Origin: Euonymus europaeus
Lineage: Eukaryota > Streptophyta > Magnoliopsida > Celastrales > Celastraceae
Direction: 5' to 3'
Assembly: GCA_963580455.1 (NCBI GenBank)
Contig: OY756961.1
Span: forward strand, 14,737,001-14,801,000
Length of the DNA: 64,000 nt
Positions 1 through 12,030 of the stretch are shown piece after piece. The notes under the pieces are model-generated. The model made no database searches. It was not told the DNA's origin and worked only from the letters and a program-made list of their open reading frames with translations. The first letter of the stretch is position 1. Each line of letters begins with the position of its first letter. Position numbers and translations under genes: made by a program.

Positions 1-60
1 ATTTCGATGCCAAAACACCAACTTTCTTTGACAAATGGACGAAATCGTTAAAAGCTCCTC

Positions 61-220
61 CATAGAGAGAGTTGAGCAACTTCGGACCATCAAAATTGCT
101 CTATGTACACTTTTTATTGTTCTTTTATGTCAAATTTTACGAGTATAAGCTTCATAGATTATTTCGATGCCAAAACACCAACTTTCTATGACAAATGGAC
201 AAAACCTTTAAAAGCACCTC
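61..220 (+). repeat. Reference satellite monomer (160 bp)
   Basis: This is a typical 160-bp unit, counted from the C before ATAGAGAG. It belongs to the class with TTGAGCAAC in the left dyad arm and AAATTGCTCTATG on the right. The diagnostic variable sites used to sort monomers are: GAGA or GAGT after ATAGA; CAAC, CGAC, CGGC, CCAC or GAC in the left arm; CCATC, CCTTC or CTATC in the spacer; CGGTGTACA, CTATGTAC, GAGATAGAC, GGGATAGAC or GGGATATAC after the right arm; and the bases beside AAGCTT. Confidence 0.9.
147..152. other. HindIII site repeated about once per monomer
   Basis: AAGCTT lies here and at the same place in most monomers, so HindIII should cut the array into a 160-bp ladder. The site is lost in monomers reading AAGGTTC, AAGATTC or GAGCTTC at this place, which would give dimers and longer rungs. 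Many monomers also carry a GTAC (RsaI) site after the right dyad arm. Confidence 0.9.
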
Positions 221-233
221 CATAGAGAGAGTT

Positions 234-261
234 GAGCAACTTCGGACCATCAAAGTTGCTC
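234..261. repeat. Dyad symmetry inside the monomer (perfect example)
   Basis: GAGCAACTT (234-242) and AAGTTGCTC (253-261) are exact reverse complements separated by 10 bases, so a 9-bp stem is possible on either strand or in RNA. The same position in every monomer carries a version of this dyad. It is perfect where CAAC is combined with AAGTTGCTC. It has a G-T mismatch in CGAC monomers, two in CGGC monomers, a C-A mismatch in monomers with AAATTGCTC, and two mismatches in the CCAC / AAGTTTCTC class. Confidence 0.9.
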
Positions 262-1164
262 GGTGTACACTTTTTATTGTTCTTCTACGTCAAGTTTTAT
301 GAGTATGGCTTCCTACATTATTTCGATGCCGAAACACCAACTTTCTAGGACAAATGGACGAAACCGTTAAAAGCTCCTCTATAGAGAGTGTTGAGCGACT
401 TCTGACCATCAAAGTTGCTCGGTGTACAATTTTTAATTGTTCTTATATGTCAAATTTTACGAGTATAAGCTTCATAGATTATTTCGATGCCAAAACACCA
501 ACTTTCTATGACAAATGGACGAAACCGTTAAAAGCTCCTCTATAGAGAGAGTTGAGCAACTTCGGACCATCAAAATTGCTCTATGTACACTTTTTATTGT
601 TCTTCTATGTCAAATTTCATTAGTATAAGCTTCCTAGATTATTTTGATGCCAAAACACCAACTTTCTATGATAAATGGACAAGCCCGTTAAAAGCTCCTC
701 CATAGAGAGAGTTGAGCAACTTCGGACCATCAAAGTTGCTCGGTGTACAACTTTTATCGTTCTTCTATGTCAAATTTTACGAGTATGAGCTTCCTAGATT
801 ATTTTGATGCCAAAACACCAACTTTCTATGACAAATGGATAAAACCGTTAAGAGCTCCTCCATAGAGAGACTTGAGCAACTTTGGACTATCAAAGTTGCT
901 CGAGATAGACATTTTATTGTTCTTCTATTTCAAATTTTACGAGTTTAAGCTTCCAAGATTATTTCGATGCCAAAACACCAACTTTCTATGACAAATGGAC
1001 AAAACCGTTAAAAGCTCCTTCATAGAGAGTGTTGAGCGACTTCGGACCATCAAAGTTGCTCGGTGTACAATTTTTATTGTTCTTATATGTCAAATTTTTT
1101 TAGTATAAGCTTCATAGATTATTTCGATACCAAAACACCAACTTTCTATGACAAATAGACAAAG

Positions 1165-3031
1165 CCGTTAAAAGCTCCTCCATAGAGAGAGTTGAGCCAC
1201 TTCAGACTATCAAAGTTTCTCGGGATATACTTTTTTTTTTCTTCTATGTTAAATTTTACGATTATAAGCTTCCTAGATTATTTCGATGCCAAAACATCCA
1301 CTTTCTATGACAAATGGACAAAACCGTTAAAAGCTCCTCCATAGCGAGAGTTGAGCAACTTCGGACCATCAAAATAGCTCTATGTATACTTTTTATTATT
1401 CTTTTATGTCAAATTTTACGAGTATAAGGTTCCTAGATTATTTCGATGCCAAAACACCAACTTTCTATGACAAATGGACAAAACCGTTAAAAGCTCCTCC
1501 ATAGAGAGTGTTGAGCGACTTCGGACCTTCAAAATTGCTCGGTGTACAATTTTTATCGTTCTTATATGTCAAATTTTACGAGTATAAGCTTCATAGATTA
1601 TTTTGATGCCAAAACACCAACTTTCTATGACAAATGGACAAAACCGTTAAAATCTCCTCCATAGAGAGAGTTGAGAAACTTCGGACCATCAAAGTTGCTC
1701 GGTGTACACTTTTTATTGTTCTTATATGTCAAATTTTATGAGTATAAGCTTCATAGATTATTTCGATGCCAAAACACCAACTTTCTATGAAAAATGGACG
1801 AAATCGTTAAAAGTTCCTCCATAGAGAGAGTTGAGCAACTTCGGACCATCAAAATTGCTCTATGTATACTTTTTATTGTTCTTCTATGTCAAATTTTACG
1901 AGTATGAGCTTCCGAGATTATTTCGATGCCAAAACACCAACTTTCTACGACAAATGGACAAAACCGTTAAAAGCTCCTCCATAGAGAGTGTTGAGCGACT
2001 TCGGACCTTCAAAGTTGCTCGATGAACAATTTTTATTGTTCTTTTATGTCAAATTTTATGAGTATAAGCTTCATAGAATATTTCGATGCCAAAACACCAA
2101 CTTTCTATGACAAATGGACAAAACCGTTAAAAGCTCCTCTGTAGAGAGAGTTGAGCAACTTCGGACCATCAAAGTTGCTCGGTGTACACTTTTTATTGTT
2201 CTTATATGTCAAATTTTATGAGTATAAGCTTCATAGATTATTTGGACGCCAAAACACGAACTTTCTATGATAAATGGATAAAGCCGTTAAAAGCTCCTCC
2301 ATAGAGAGAGTTGAGCCACTTCAGACTATCAAAGTTTCTCGGGATATACTTTTTTTTTTCTTCTATGTCGAATTTTACGATTATAAGCTTCCTAGATTAT
2401 TTCGATGCCAAAACATCCACTTTCTATGACAAATGGACAAAACCGTTAAAAGCTCCTCCATAGCGAGAGTTGAGCAACTTCGGACCATCAAAATTGCTCT
2501 ATGTATACTTTTTATTGTTCTTTTATGTCAAATTTTACGAGTATAAGGTTCCTAGATTATTTCGATGCCAAAACACCAACTTTCTATGACAAATGGACAA
2601 AACCGTTAAAAGCTCCTCCATAGAGAGTGTTGAGCGACTTCGGACCTTCAAAATTGCTCGGTGTACAATTTTTATCGTTCTTATATGTCAAATTTTACGA
2701 GTATAAGCTTCATAGATTATTTTGATGCCAAAACACCAACTTTCTATGACAAATGGACAAAACCGTTAAAATCTCCTCCATAGAGAGAGTTGAGCAACTT
2801 CGGACCATCAAAGTTGCTCGGTGTACACTTTTTATTGTTCTTATATGTCAAATTTTATGAGTATAAGCTTCATAGATTATTTCGATGCCAAAACACCAAC
2901 TTTCTATGAAAAATGTACGAAATCGTTAAAAGTTCCTCCATAGAGAGAGTTGAGCAACTTCGGACCATCAAAATTGCTCTATGTATACTTTTTATTGTTC
3001 TTCTATGTCAAATTTTACGAGTATGAGCTTC
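1165..3031 (+). repeat. Tandem 7-monomer duplication, offset 1,119 bp
   Basis: Bases 1,165-1,912 match 2,284-3,031 at a constant offset of 1,119 bp. The match starts in the tail before the CCAC / GGGATATAC monomer and ends where the first copy reads GAGCTTCCGAG and the second GAGCTTCATAG. Both copies share the ten-T run after GGGATATAC. Confidence 0.8.
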
Positions 3032-5820
3032 ATAGATTATTTCGATGCCAAAACACCAACTTTCTACGACAAATGGACAAAACCGTTAAAAGCTCCTCCA
3101 TAGAGAGTGTTGAGTGACTTCGGACCTTCAAAATTGCTCGGTGTACAATTTTTATTGTTCTTATATGTCAAATTTTACGAGTATATGCTTCATAGAATAT
3201 TTCGATGCCAAAACACTAACTTTCTATGACAAATGGACAAAACCGTTAAAATCTCCTCCATAGAGAGAGTTGAGCAACTTCGGACCATCAAAGTTGCTCG
3301 GTGTACACTTTTTATAGTTCTTATATGTCAAATTTTATGAGTATAAGCTTCATAGATTATTTCGATGCCAAAACACCAACTTTCTATTACAAATGGACAA
3401 AATCGTTAAAAGCTCCTCCATAGAGAGAGTTGAGCAACTTCGGACCATCAAAATTGCTCTATGTATACTTTTTATTGTTCTTCTATGTCAAATTTTACGA
3501 GTATGAGCTTCCGAGATTATTTCGATGCCAAAACACCAACTTTCTATGAAAAATGGACGAAATGGTTAAAAGTTCCTCCATAGAGAGTGTTGAGCGACTT
3601 CGGACCTTCAAAGTTGCTCGATGAACAATTTTTATTGTTCTTTTATGTCAAATTTTATGAGTATAAGCTTCATAGATTATTTCGATGCCAAAACACCAAC
3701 TTTCTATGAAAATGGACAAAATCGTTAAAAGCTCCTCCATAGAGAGAGTTGAGCAACTTCGGACCATCAAAGTTGCTCGGTGTACACTTTTTATTGTTCT
3801 TATATGTCAAATTTTATGAGTATAAGCTTCATAGATTATTTGGACGCCAAAACACCAACTTTCTATGAAAAATGGACGAAATCGTTAAAAGTTCCACCAT
3901 AGAGAGAGTTGAGCAACTTCGGACCATCAAAATTGCTCTATGTATACTTTTTATTGTTCTTCTATGTCAAATTTTACGAGTATGAGCTTCCGAGATTATT
4001 TCGATGCCAAAACACCAACTTTCTACGACAAATGGACAAAACCGTTAAAAGCTCCTCCATAGAGAGTGTTGAGCGACTTCGGACCTTCAAAGTTGCTCGA
4101 TGAACAATTTTTATTGTTCTTTTATGTCAAATTTTATGAGTATAAGCTTCATAGATTATTTCGATGCCAAAACACCAACTTTCTATGACAAATGGACAAA
4201 ACCGTTAAAAGCTCCTCCGTAGAGAGAGTTGAGCAACTTCGGACCATCAAAGTTGCTCGGTGTACACTTTTTATTGTTCTTATATGTCAAATTTTATGAG
4301 TATAAGCTTCATAGATTATTTGGACGCCAAAACACCAACTTTCTATGATAAATGGATAAAATCGTTAAAAGCTCCTACATAGAGAGAGTTGAGCAACTTC
4401 GGACCATCAAAATTGCTCTATGTATACTTTTTATTGTTCTTCTATGTCAAATTTTACGAGTATAAGCTTCCGAGATTATTTCGATGCCAAAACACCAACT
4501 TTCTACGACAAATGGACAAAACCGTTAAAAGCTCCTCCATAGAGAGTGTTGAGTGACTTCGGACCTTCAAAATTGCTCGGTGTACAATTTTTATCGTTCT
4601 TATATGTCAAATTTTACGAGTATAAGCTTCATAGATTATTTTGATGCCAAAACACCAACTTTCTATGACAAATGGACAAAACCGTTAAAAGCTCCTCCGT
4701 AGAGAGAGTTGAGCAACTTCGGACCATCAAAGTTGCTCGGTGTACACTTTTTATAGTTCTTATATGTCAAATTTTATGAGTATAAGCTTCATAGATTATT
4801 TCGATGCCAAAACACCAACTTTCTATTACAAATGGACAAAATCGTTAAAAGCTCCTCCATAGAGAGAGTTGAGCAACTTCGGACCATCAAAATTTCTCTA
4901 TGTATACTTTTTATTGTTCTTTTATGTCAAATTTTACGAGTATAAGGTTCCTCGATTATTTCGATGCCAAAACACCAACTTTCTATGAAAAATGGACGAA
5001 ATCGTTAAAAGTTCCTCCATAGAGAGAGTTGAGCAACTTCGGACCATCAAAATTGCTCTATGTATACTTTTTATTGTTCTTCTATGTCAAATTTTACGAG
5101 TATGAGCTTCCGAGATTATTTCGATGCCAAAACACCAACTTTCTACGACAAATGGACAAAACCGTTAAAAGCTCCTCCATAGAGAGTGTTGAGCGACTTC
5201 GGACCTTCAAAGTTGCTCGATGAACAATTTTTATTGTTCTTTTATGTCAAATTTTATGAGTATAAGCTTCATAGATTATTTCGATGCCAAAACACCAACT
5301 TTCTATGACAAATGGACAAAACCGTTAAAAGCTCCTCCGTAGAGAGAGTTGAGCAACTTCGGACCATCAAAGTTGCTCGGTGTACACTTTTTATTGTTCT
5401 TATATGTCAAATTTTATGAGTATAAGCTTCATAGATTATTTGGACGCCAAAACACCAACTTTCTATGATAAATGGATAAAATCGTTAAAAGCTCCTACAT
5501 AGAGAGAGTTGAGCAACTTCGGACCATCAAAATTGCTCTATGTATACTTTTTATTGTTCTTCTATGTCAAATTTTACGAGTATAAGCTTCCGAGATTATT
5601 TCGATGCCAAAACACCAACTTTCTACGACAAATGGACAAAACCGTTAAAAGCTCCTCCATAGAGAGTGTTAAGTGACTTCGGACCTTCAAAATTGCTCGG
5701 TGTACACTTTTTATTGTTCTTATATGTCAAATTTTACAAGTATAAGCTTCATAGATTATTTCGATGCCAAAACACTAACTTTCTATGACAAATGGACAAA
5801 ACCGTTAGAAGCTCCTCCAT
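1340..5820 (+). repeat. Three-monomer (480-bp) HOR tract
   Basis: Monomers follow a three-beat pattern. Class A has CAAC and CTATGTATAC. Class B has GAGTGTTGAGCGAC with CCTTC. Class C has CAAC, CGGTGTACAC and TTTTATGAGTATAAG. Triplets start near 1,340, 1,820, 2,459, 2,939, 3,419, 3,899, 4,379 and 5,019. One CCAC / GGGATATAC monomer interrupts at 2,300, and an extra class A monomer lies at 4,859. Only class C has the perfect dyad. Confidence 0.75.
3861..5706 (+). repeat. 7-monomer HOR, offset 1,120 bp, ~1.65 copies
   Basis: Bases 3,861-4,586 recur at 4,981-5,706 at exactly 1,120 bp. The shared markers are TATGAAAAATGG, GAGCTTCCGAG, GATGAACAA and TTTGGACGCC. Copies diverge after CTCGGTGTACA, where the first reads ATTTTTATCG and the second CTTTTTATTG. 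Confidence 0.8.
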
Positions 5821-6394
5821 AGGGAGAGTTGAGCAACTTCGAACTATCAAAGTTGCTCGGGATAGACTTTTTATTGTTCTTCTATGTCAAATTTTACAAG
5901 TATAAGCTTCATAGATTATTTCGATGCTAAAACACCAACTTTCAATGACAAATGGACAAAACCGTTAAAAGCACCTCCATAGAGAGTGTTGAGCGACTTC
6001 GGACCATCAAAGTTGCTAGGTGTACAATTTTTATTGTTCTTATATGTCAAATTTTACGAGTATAAGATTCATAGATTATTTCGATGCCAAAACACCAACT
6101 TTCTATGACAAATGGACAAAACAGTTAGAAGCTCCTCCATAGAGAGAGTTGAGCAACTTCGGACCATCAAAATTGCTCTATGTACACTTTTTATTGTTCT
6201 TCTATGTCAAATTTTACGAGTATAAGCTTCCTAGATTATTTTGATGCCAAAACACCAACTTTCTGTGACAAATAGACAAAACCGTTAAAAGCTCCTCTAT
6301 AGAGAGTGTTGAGAGACTTAGGACCATCAAAGTTGCTCGGTGTACAATTTTTAATTGTTCTTATATGTCAAATTTAGTATAAGCTTCATAGATT
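5707..6394 (+). repeat. Mixed satellite monomers
   Basis: This is satellite sequence without a clear local HOR. It includes the first GGGAGAGTTGAGCAAC / GGGATAGAC monomer (about 5,819) and a GCTAGGTGTAC monomer. Both classes later become fixed members of the 21-mer and 8-mer HORs. No gene or other element is visible. Confidence 0.7.
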
Positions 6395-7489
6395 ATTTCG
6401 ATGCCAAAACACCAACTTTCTTTGACAAATGGACGAAATCGTTAAAAGCTCCTCCATAGAGAGAGTTGAGCAACTTCGGACCATCAAAATTGCTCTATGT
6501 ACACTTTTTATTGTTCTTCTATGTCAAATTTTACGAGTATAAGCTTCATAGATTATTTGGATGCCAAAACACCAACTTTCTATGACAAATGAACAAAACC
6601 TTTAAAAGCACCTCCATAGAGAGAGTTGTGAAACTTCGGACCATCAAAGTTGCTCGGTGTACACTTTTTACTGTTCTTCTACGTCAAGTTTTATGAGTAT
6701 AGCTTCCTACATTATTTCGATGCCGAAACACCAACTTTCTAGGACAAATGGACGAAACCGTTAAAAGCTCCTCTATAGAGAGTGTTGAGCGACTTCTGAC
6801 CATCAAAGTTGCTCGGTGTACAATTTTTAATTGTTCTTATATGTCAAATTTTACGAGTATAAGCTTCATAGATTATTTCGATGCTAAAACACCAACTTTC
6901 TATGACAAATGGACGAAACCGTTAAAAGCTCCTCTATAGAGAGAGTTGAGCAACTTCGGACCATCAAAATTGCTCTATGTACACTTTTTATTGTTCTTCT
7001 ATGTCAAATTTCATTAGTATAAGCTTCCTAGATTATTTTGATGCCAAAACACCAACTTTCTATGATAAATGGACAAGGCCGTTAAAAGCTTCTCCATAGA
7101 AAGAGTTGAGCAACTTCGGACCATCAAAGTTGCTCGGTGTACAACTTTTATCGTTCTTCTATGTCAAATTTTACGAGTATGAGCTTCCTAAATTATTTTG
7201 ATGCCAAAACACCAACTTTCTATGACAAATGGATAAAACCGTTAAGAGCTCCTCCATAGAGAGACTTGAGCAACTTCGGACTATCAAAGTTGCTCGAGAT
7301 AGACATTTTATTGTTCTTCTATTTCAAATTTTACGAGTTTAAGCTTCCAAGATTATTTCGATGCCAAAACACCAACTTTCTATGACAAATGGACGAAACC
7401 GTTAAAAGCTCCTTCATAGAGAGTGTTGAGCGACTTCGGACCATCAAAGTTGCTCGGTGTACAATTTTTATTGTTCTTATATGTCAAAT
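6395..7489 (+). repeat. Segmental repeat, copy 2 (partner 1-1,095)
   Basis: This is the second copy of the block at the window start, with the same monomer order and only scattered substitutions and small indels. The stretch just before it, near 6,370-6,376, has a short deletion next to AGTATAAGC. Confidence 0.8.
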
Positions 7490-9179
7490 TTTACGAGTAT
7501 AAGCTTCATAGATTATTTCGATGCCGAAACACCAACTTTCTATGACAAATGGACAAAACCGTTAAAATCTCCTCCATAGAGAGAGTTGAGCAACTTCAGA
7601 CCATCAAAGTTGCTCGGTGTACAATTTTTATAGTTCTTATATGTCAAATTTTATGAGTATAAGCTTCATAGATTATTTCGATGCCAAAACACCAACTTTC
7701 TATGACAAATGGACGAAATCGTTAAAAGCTCCTCGATAGAGAGAGTTGAGCAACTTCGGACCATCAAAATTGCTCTATGTATACTTTTTATTGTTCTTTT
7801 ATGTCAAATTTTACGAGTATAAGCTTCCGAGATTATTTCGATGCCAAAACACCAACTTTCTACGAAAAATGGACAAAACCGTTAAAAGCTCCTCCATAGA
7901 GAGTGTTGAGCGACTTCGGACCTTCAAAGTTGCTCGATGAACAATTTTTATTGTTCTTTTATGTCAAATTTTATGAGTATAAGCTTCATAGATTATTTCG
8001 ATGCCAAAACACCAACTTTCTATGACAAATGGACAAAACCGTTAAAATCTCCTCCATAGAGAGAGTTGAGCAACTTCGGACCATCAAAGTTGCTCGGTGT
8101 ACACTTTTTATAGTTCTTATCTGTCAAATTTTATGAGTATAAGCTTCATAGATTATTTCGATGCCAAAACACCAACTTTCTATGACAAATGGACGAAATC
8201 GTTAAAAGCTCCTCCATAGAGAGAGTTGAGCAACTTCGAACCATCAAAATTGCTCTATGTATACTTTTTATTGTTCTTTTATGTCAAATTTTACGAGTAT
8301 AAGGTTCCTAGATTATTTCGATGCCAATACACCAACTTTCTATGACAAATGAACAAAACCGTTAAAAGCTCCTTCATAGAGATTGTTGAGCGACTTCGGA
8401 CCATCAAAGTTGCTCGGTGTACAATTTTTATTGTTCTTATATGTCAAATTTTTTTAGTATAAGCTTCATAGATTATTTCTATACCAAAACACCAACTTTC
8501 TATGACAAATAGACAAAGCCGTTAAAAGCTCCTCCATATAGAGAGTTGAGCCACTTCAGACTATCAAAGTTTCTCGGGATATACTTTTTTTTGTTCTTCT
8601 ATGTTAAATTTTACGAGAATAAGCTTCCTAGATTATTTCGATGCCAAAACATCCACTTTCTATGACAAATGGACAAAACCGTTAAAAGCTCCTCCATAGC
8701 GAGAGTTGAGCAACTTCGGACCATCAAAATTGCTCTATGTATACCTTTTATTGTTCTTTTATGTCAAATTTTACGAGTATAGGGTTCCTAGATTATTTCG
8801 ATGCCAAAACACCAACTTTCTATGACAAATGGACAAAACCGTTAAAAGCTCCTCCATAGAGAGTGTTGAGCGACTTCGGACCTTCAAAATTGCTCGGTGT
8901 ACAATTTTTATTGTTCTTATATGTCAAATTTTACGAGTATAAGCTTCATAGATTATTTCGATGCCAAAACACCAACTTTCTATGACAAATCGACAAAACC
9001 GTTAAAATCTCCTCCATAGAGAGAGTTGAGCAACTTTGGACCATCAAAGTTGCTCGGTGTACACTTTTTATTGTTCTTATATGTCAAATTTTATGAGTAT
9101 AAGCTTCATAGATTATTTCGATGCCAAAACACCAACTTTCTATGACAAATGGACAAAACCGTTAAAAGCACCTCCATAG
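7490..9179 (+). repeat. Trimer-type satellite monomers, mixed order
   Basis: Class A, B and C monomers continue. About 8,380-9,180 repeats the order seen at 1,021-1,820: T-run monomer, CCAC / GGGATATAC, GCGAGAG, GAGT with CCTTC, then CGGTGTACAC. The separation is about 46 monomers. The rare variant CTGTCAAATT occurs here (8,121) and again at 11,162. Confidence 0.7.
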
Positions 9180-10297
9180 AGAGAGTTGAGCAACTTCGGA
9201 CCATCAAAGTTGCTCGGTGTACACTTTTTATTGTTCTTCTACGTCAAGTTTTATGAGTATAAGCTTCCTACATTATTTCGATGCCGAAACACCAACTTTC
9301 TAGGACAAATGGACGAAACCGTTAAAAGCTCTTCTATAGAGAGTGTTGAGCGACTTCTGACCATCAAAATTGCTCGGTGTACAATTTTTAATTGTTCTTA
9401 TATGTCAAATTTTACGAGTATAAGCTTCATAGATTATTTCGATGCCAAAACACCAACTTTCTATGACAAATGGACGAAACCGTTAAAAGCTCCTCTATAG
9501 AGAGAGTTGAGCAACTTCGGACCATCAAAATTGCTCTATGTACACTTTTTATTGTTCTTCTATGTCAAATTTCATTAGTATAAGCTTCCTAGATTATTTT
9601 GATGCCAAAACACCAACTTTCTATGATAAATGGACAAGGCCATTAAAAGCTCCTCCATAGAGAGAGTTGAGGAACTTCGGACCATCAAAGTTGCTCGGTG
9701 TACAACTTTTATCGTTCTTCTATGTCAAATTTTACGAGTATGAGCTTCCTAGATTATTTTGATGCCAAAACACCAACTTTCTATGACAAATGGATAAAAC
9801 CGTTAAGAGCTCCTCCATAGAGAGACTTGAGCAACTTCGGACTATCAAAGTTGCTCGAGATAGACATTTTATTGTTCTTCTATGTCAAATTTTACGAGTT
9901 TAAGCTTCCTAGATTATTTCGATGCCAAAACACCAACTTTCTATGACAAATGGACAAAACCATTAAAAGCTCCTTCATAGAGAGGGTTGAGCGACTTCGG
10001 ACCATCAAAGTTGCTCGGTGTACAATTTTTATTGTTCTTATATGTCAAATTTTTTTAGTATAAGCTTCATAAATTATTTCGATACCAAAACACCAACTTT
10101 CTATAACAAATAGACAAAGCCGTTAAAAGCTCCTCCATAGAGAGAGTTGAGCCACTTCAGACTATCAAAGTTTCTCGGGATATACTTTTTTTTATTCTTC
10201 TATGTTAAATTTTACGAGTATAAGCTTCATAGATTATTTCGATGCCAAAACACCAACTTTCTATGACAAATGGATGAAATCGTTAAAAGCTCCTCCA
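9180..10297 (+). repeat. Seven-monomer cassette
   Basis: The ordered classes are: (1) CGGTGTACAC with TACGTCAAG; (2) TTCTGACC with the extra A, 161 bp; (3) CTATGTACAC with TTCATTAG; (4) ACAACTTTTATCG with GTATGAGC; (5) GAGACTTGAG with GAGATAGAC; (6) a T-run before AGTATAAG; (7) CCAC with GGGATATAC. The same order, whole or partial, recurs near 221, 6,619, 13,340, 24,060, 32,860, 38,940, 40,380 and 42,300. It behaves as a mobile block within the array. Confidence 0.7.
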
Positions 10298-12030
10298 TAG
10301 AGAGAGTTGAGCAACTTCGGACCATCAAAATTCCTCTATGTATACTTTTTATTGTTCTTCTATGTCAAATTTTACGAGTATAAGCTTCCGAGATTATTTC
10401 GATGCCAAAACACCAACTTTCTACGACAAATGGACAAAACCGTTAAAAGCTCCTCCATAGAGAGTGTTGAGCGACTTCGGACCTTCAAAGTTGCTCGATG
10501 AACAATTTTTATTGTTCTTTTATGTCAAATTTTATGAGTATAAGCTTCATAGATTATTTCGATGCCAAAACACCAACTTTCTATGACAAATGGACAAAAC
10601 CGTTAAAAGCTCCTCCGTAGAGAGAGTTGAGCAACTTCGGACCATCAAAGTTGCTCGGTGTACACTTTTTATTGTCCTTATATGTCAAATTTTATGAGTA
10701 TAAGCTTCATAGATTATTTGGACGCCAAAACACCAACTTTCTATGATAAATGGATAAAATCGTTAAAAGCTCCTACATAGAGAGAGTTGAGCAACTTCGG
10801 ACCATCAAAATTGCTCTATGTATACTTTTTATTGTTCTTCTATGTCAAATTTTACGAGTATAAGCTTCCGAGATTATTTCGATGCCAAAACACCAACTTT
10901 CTACGACAAATGGACAAAACCGTTAAAAGCTCCTCCATAGAGAGTGTTGAGCGACTTCGGACCTTCAAAATTGCTCGGTGTACAATTTTTATTGTTCTTA
11001 TATGTCAAATTTTACGAGTATAAGCTTCATAGATTATTTCGATGCCGAAACACCAACTTTCTATGACAAATGGACAAAACCGTTAAAATCTCCTCCATAG
11101 AGAGAGTTGAGCAACTTCGGACCATCAAAGTTGCTCGGTGTACACTTTTTATAGTTCTTATCTGTCAAATTTTATGAGTATAAGCTTCATAGATTATTTC
11201 GATGCCAAAACACCAACTTTCTATGACAAATGGACGAAATCGTTAAAAGCTCCTCCATAGAGAGAGTTGAGCAACTTCGGACCATCAAAATTGCTCTATG
11301 TATACTTTTTATTGTTCTTTTATGTCAAATTTTACGAGTATAAGCTTCCGAGATTATTTCGATGCCAACACACCAACTTTCTACGAAAAATGGACAAAAC
11401 CGTTAAAAGCTCCTCCATAGAGAGTGTTGAGCGACTTCGGACCTTCAAAGTTGCTCGATGAACAATTTTTATTGTTCTTTTATGTCAAATTTTATGAGTA
11501 TAAGCTTCATAGATTATTTCGATGCCAAAACACCAACTTTCTATGACAAATGGACAAAACCGTTAAAAGCTCCTCCAAAGAGAGTGTTGAGCAACTTCGG
11601 ACCATCAAAGTTGCTCGGTGTACACTTTTTATTGTTCTTATATGTCAAATTTTATGAGCATAAGCTTCATAGATTATTTGGACGCCAAAACACCAACTTT
11701 CTATGATAAATGGATAAAATCGTTAAAAGCTCCTACATAGAGAGAGTTGAGCAACTTCGGACAATCAAAATTGCTCTATTTATACTTTTTATTGTTCTTC
11801 TATGTCAAATTTTACGAGTATAAGCTTCCGAGATTATTTCGATGCCAAAACACGAACTTTCTACGACAAATGGACAAAACCGTTAAAAGCTCCTCCATAG
11901 AGAGTGTTGAGCGACTTCGGACCTTCAAAATTGCTCGGTGTACAATTTTTATTGTTCTTATATGTCAAATTTTATGAGTATAAGCTTCATATATTATTTC
12001 GATGCCAAAACACCCACTTTCTATGACAAA
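10298..12030 (+). repeat. Nested 3-mer / 6-mer HOR (480 / 960 bp)
   Basis: The class A-B-C triplet repeats at steps of 480 bp from about 10,301, 10,781, 11,261 and 11,741. Copies 1 and 3 share GATGAACAA and TTTGGACGCC with GATAAATGGATAAAATCG, while copies 2 and 4 read CGGTGTACAA in the B monomer. The true local period is therefore 960 bp. Copy 1 carries TTCCTCTATG instead of TTGCTCTATG. Confidence 0.8.

Larger units (their letters stand above)
1..1095 (+). repeat. Segmental repeat, copy 1 (partner 6,395-7,489)
   Basis: This stretch matches 6,395-7,489 at an offset of about 6,394 bp (40 monomers). The order of monomer classes is the same in both: CTATGTACAC, TACGTCAAG, TTCTGACC with the extra A (161 bp), TTCATTAG, ACAACTTTTATCG, then GAGACTTGAG with GAGATAGAC. 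They part near 1,095, where this copy reads a run of T before AGTATAAG and the partner reads TTTTACGAG. Confidence 0.8.

Noticed and set aside
1200..1260. T-run after GGGATATAC as a terminator or promoter signal
   Set aside because: The run recurs in one monomer class with length changes of a few bases and no gene beside it; slippage in a homopolymer is enough to explain it.
1831..2025. Family of 63-64 codon frames that look conserved between copies
   Set aside because: The conservation is that of the DNA repeat. Neutral indels and stops occur in neighbouring copies, and there is no promoter, codon bias or start context to support expression.
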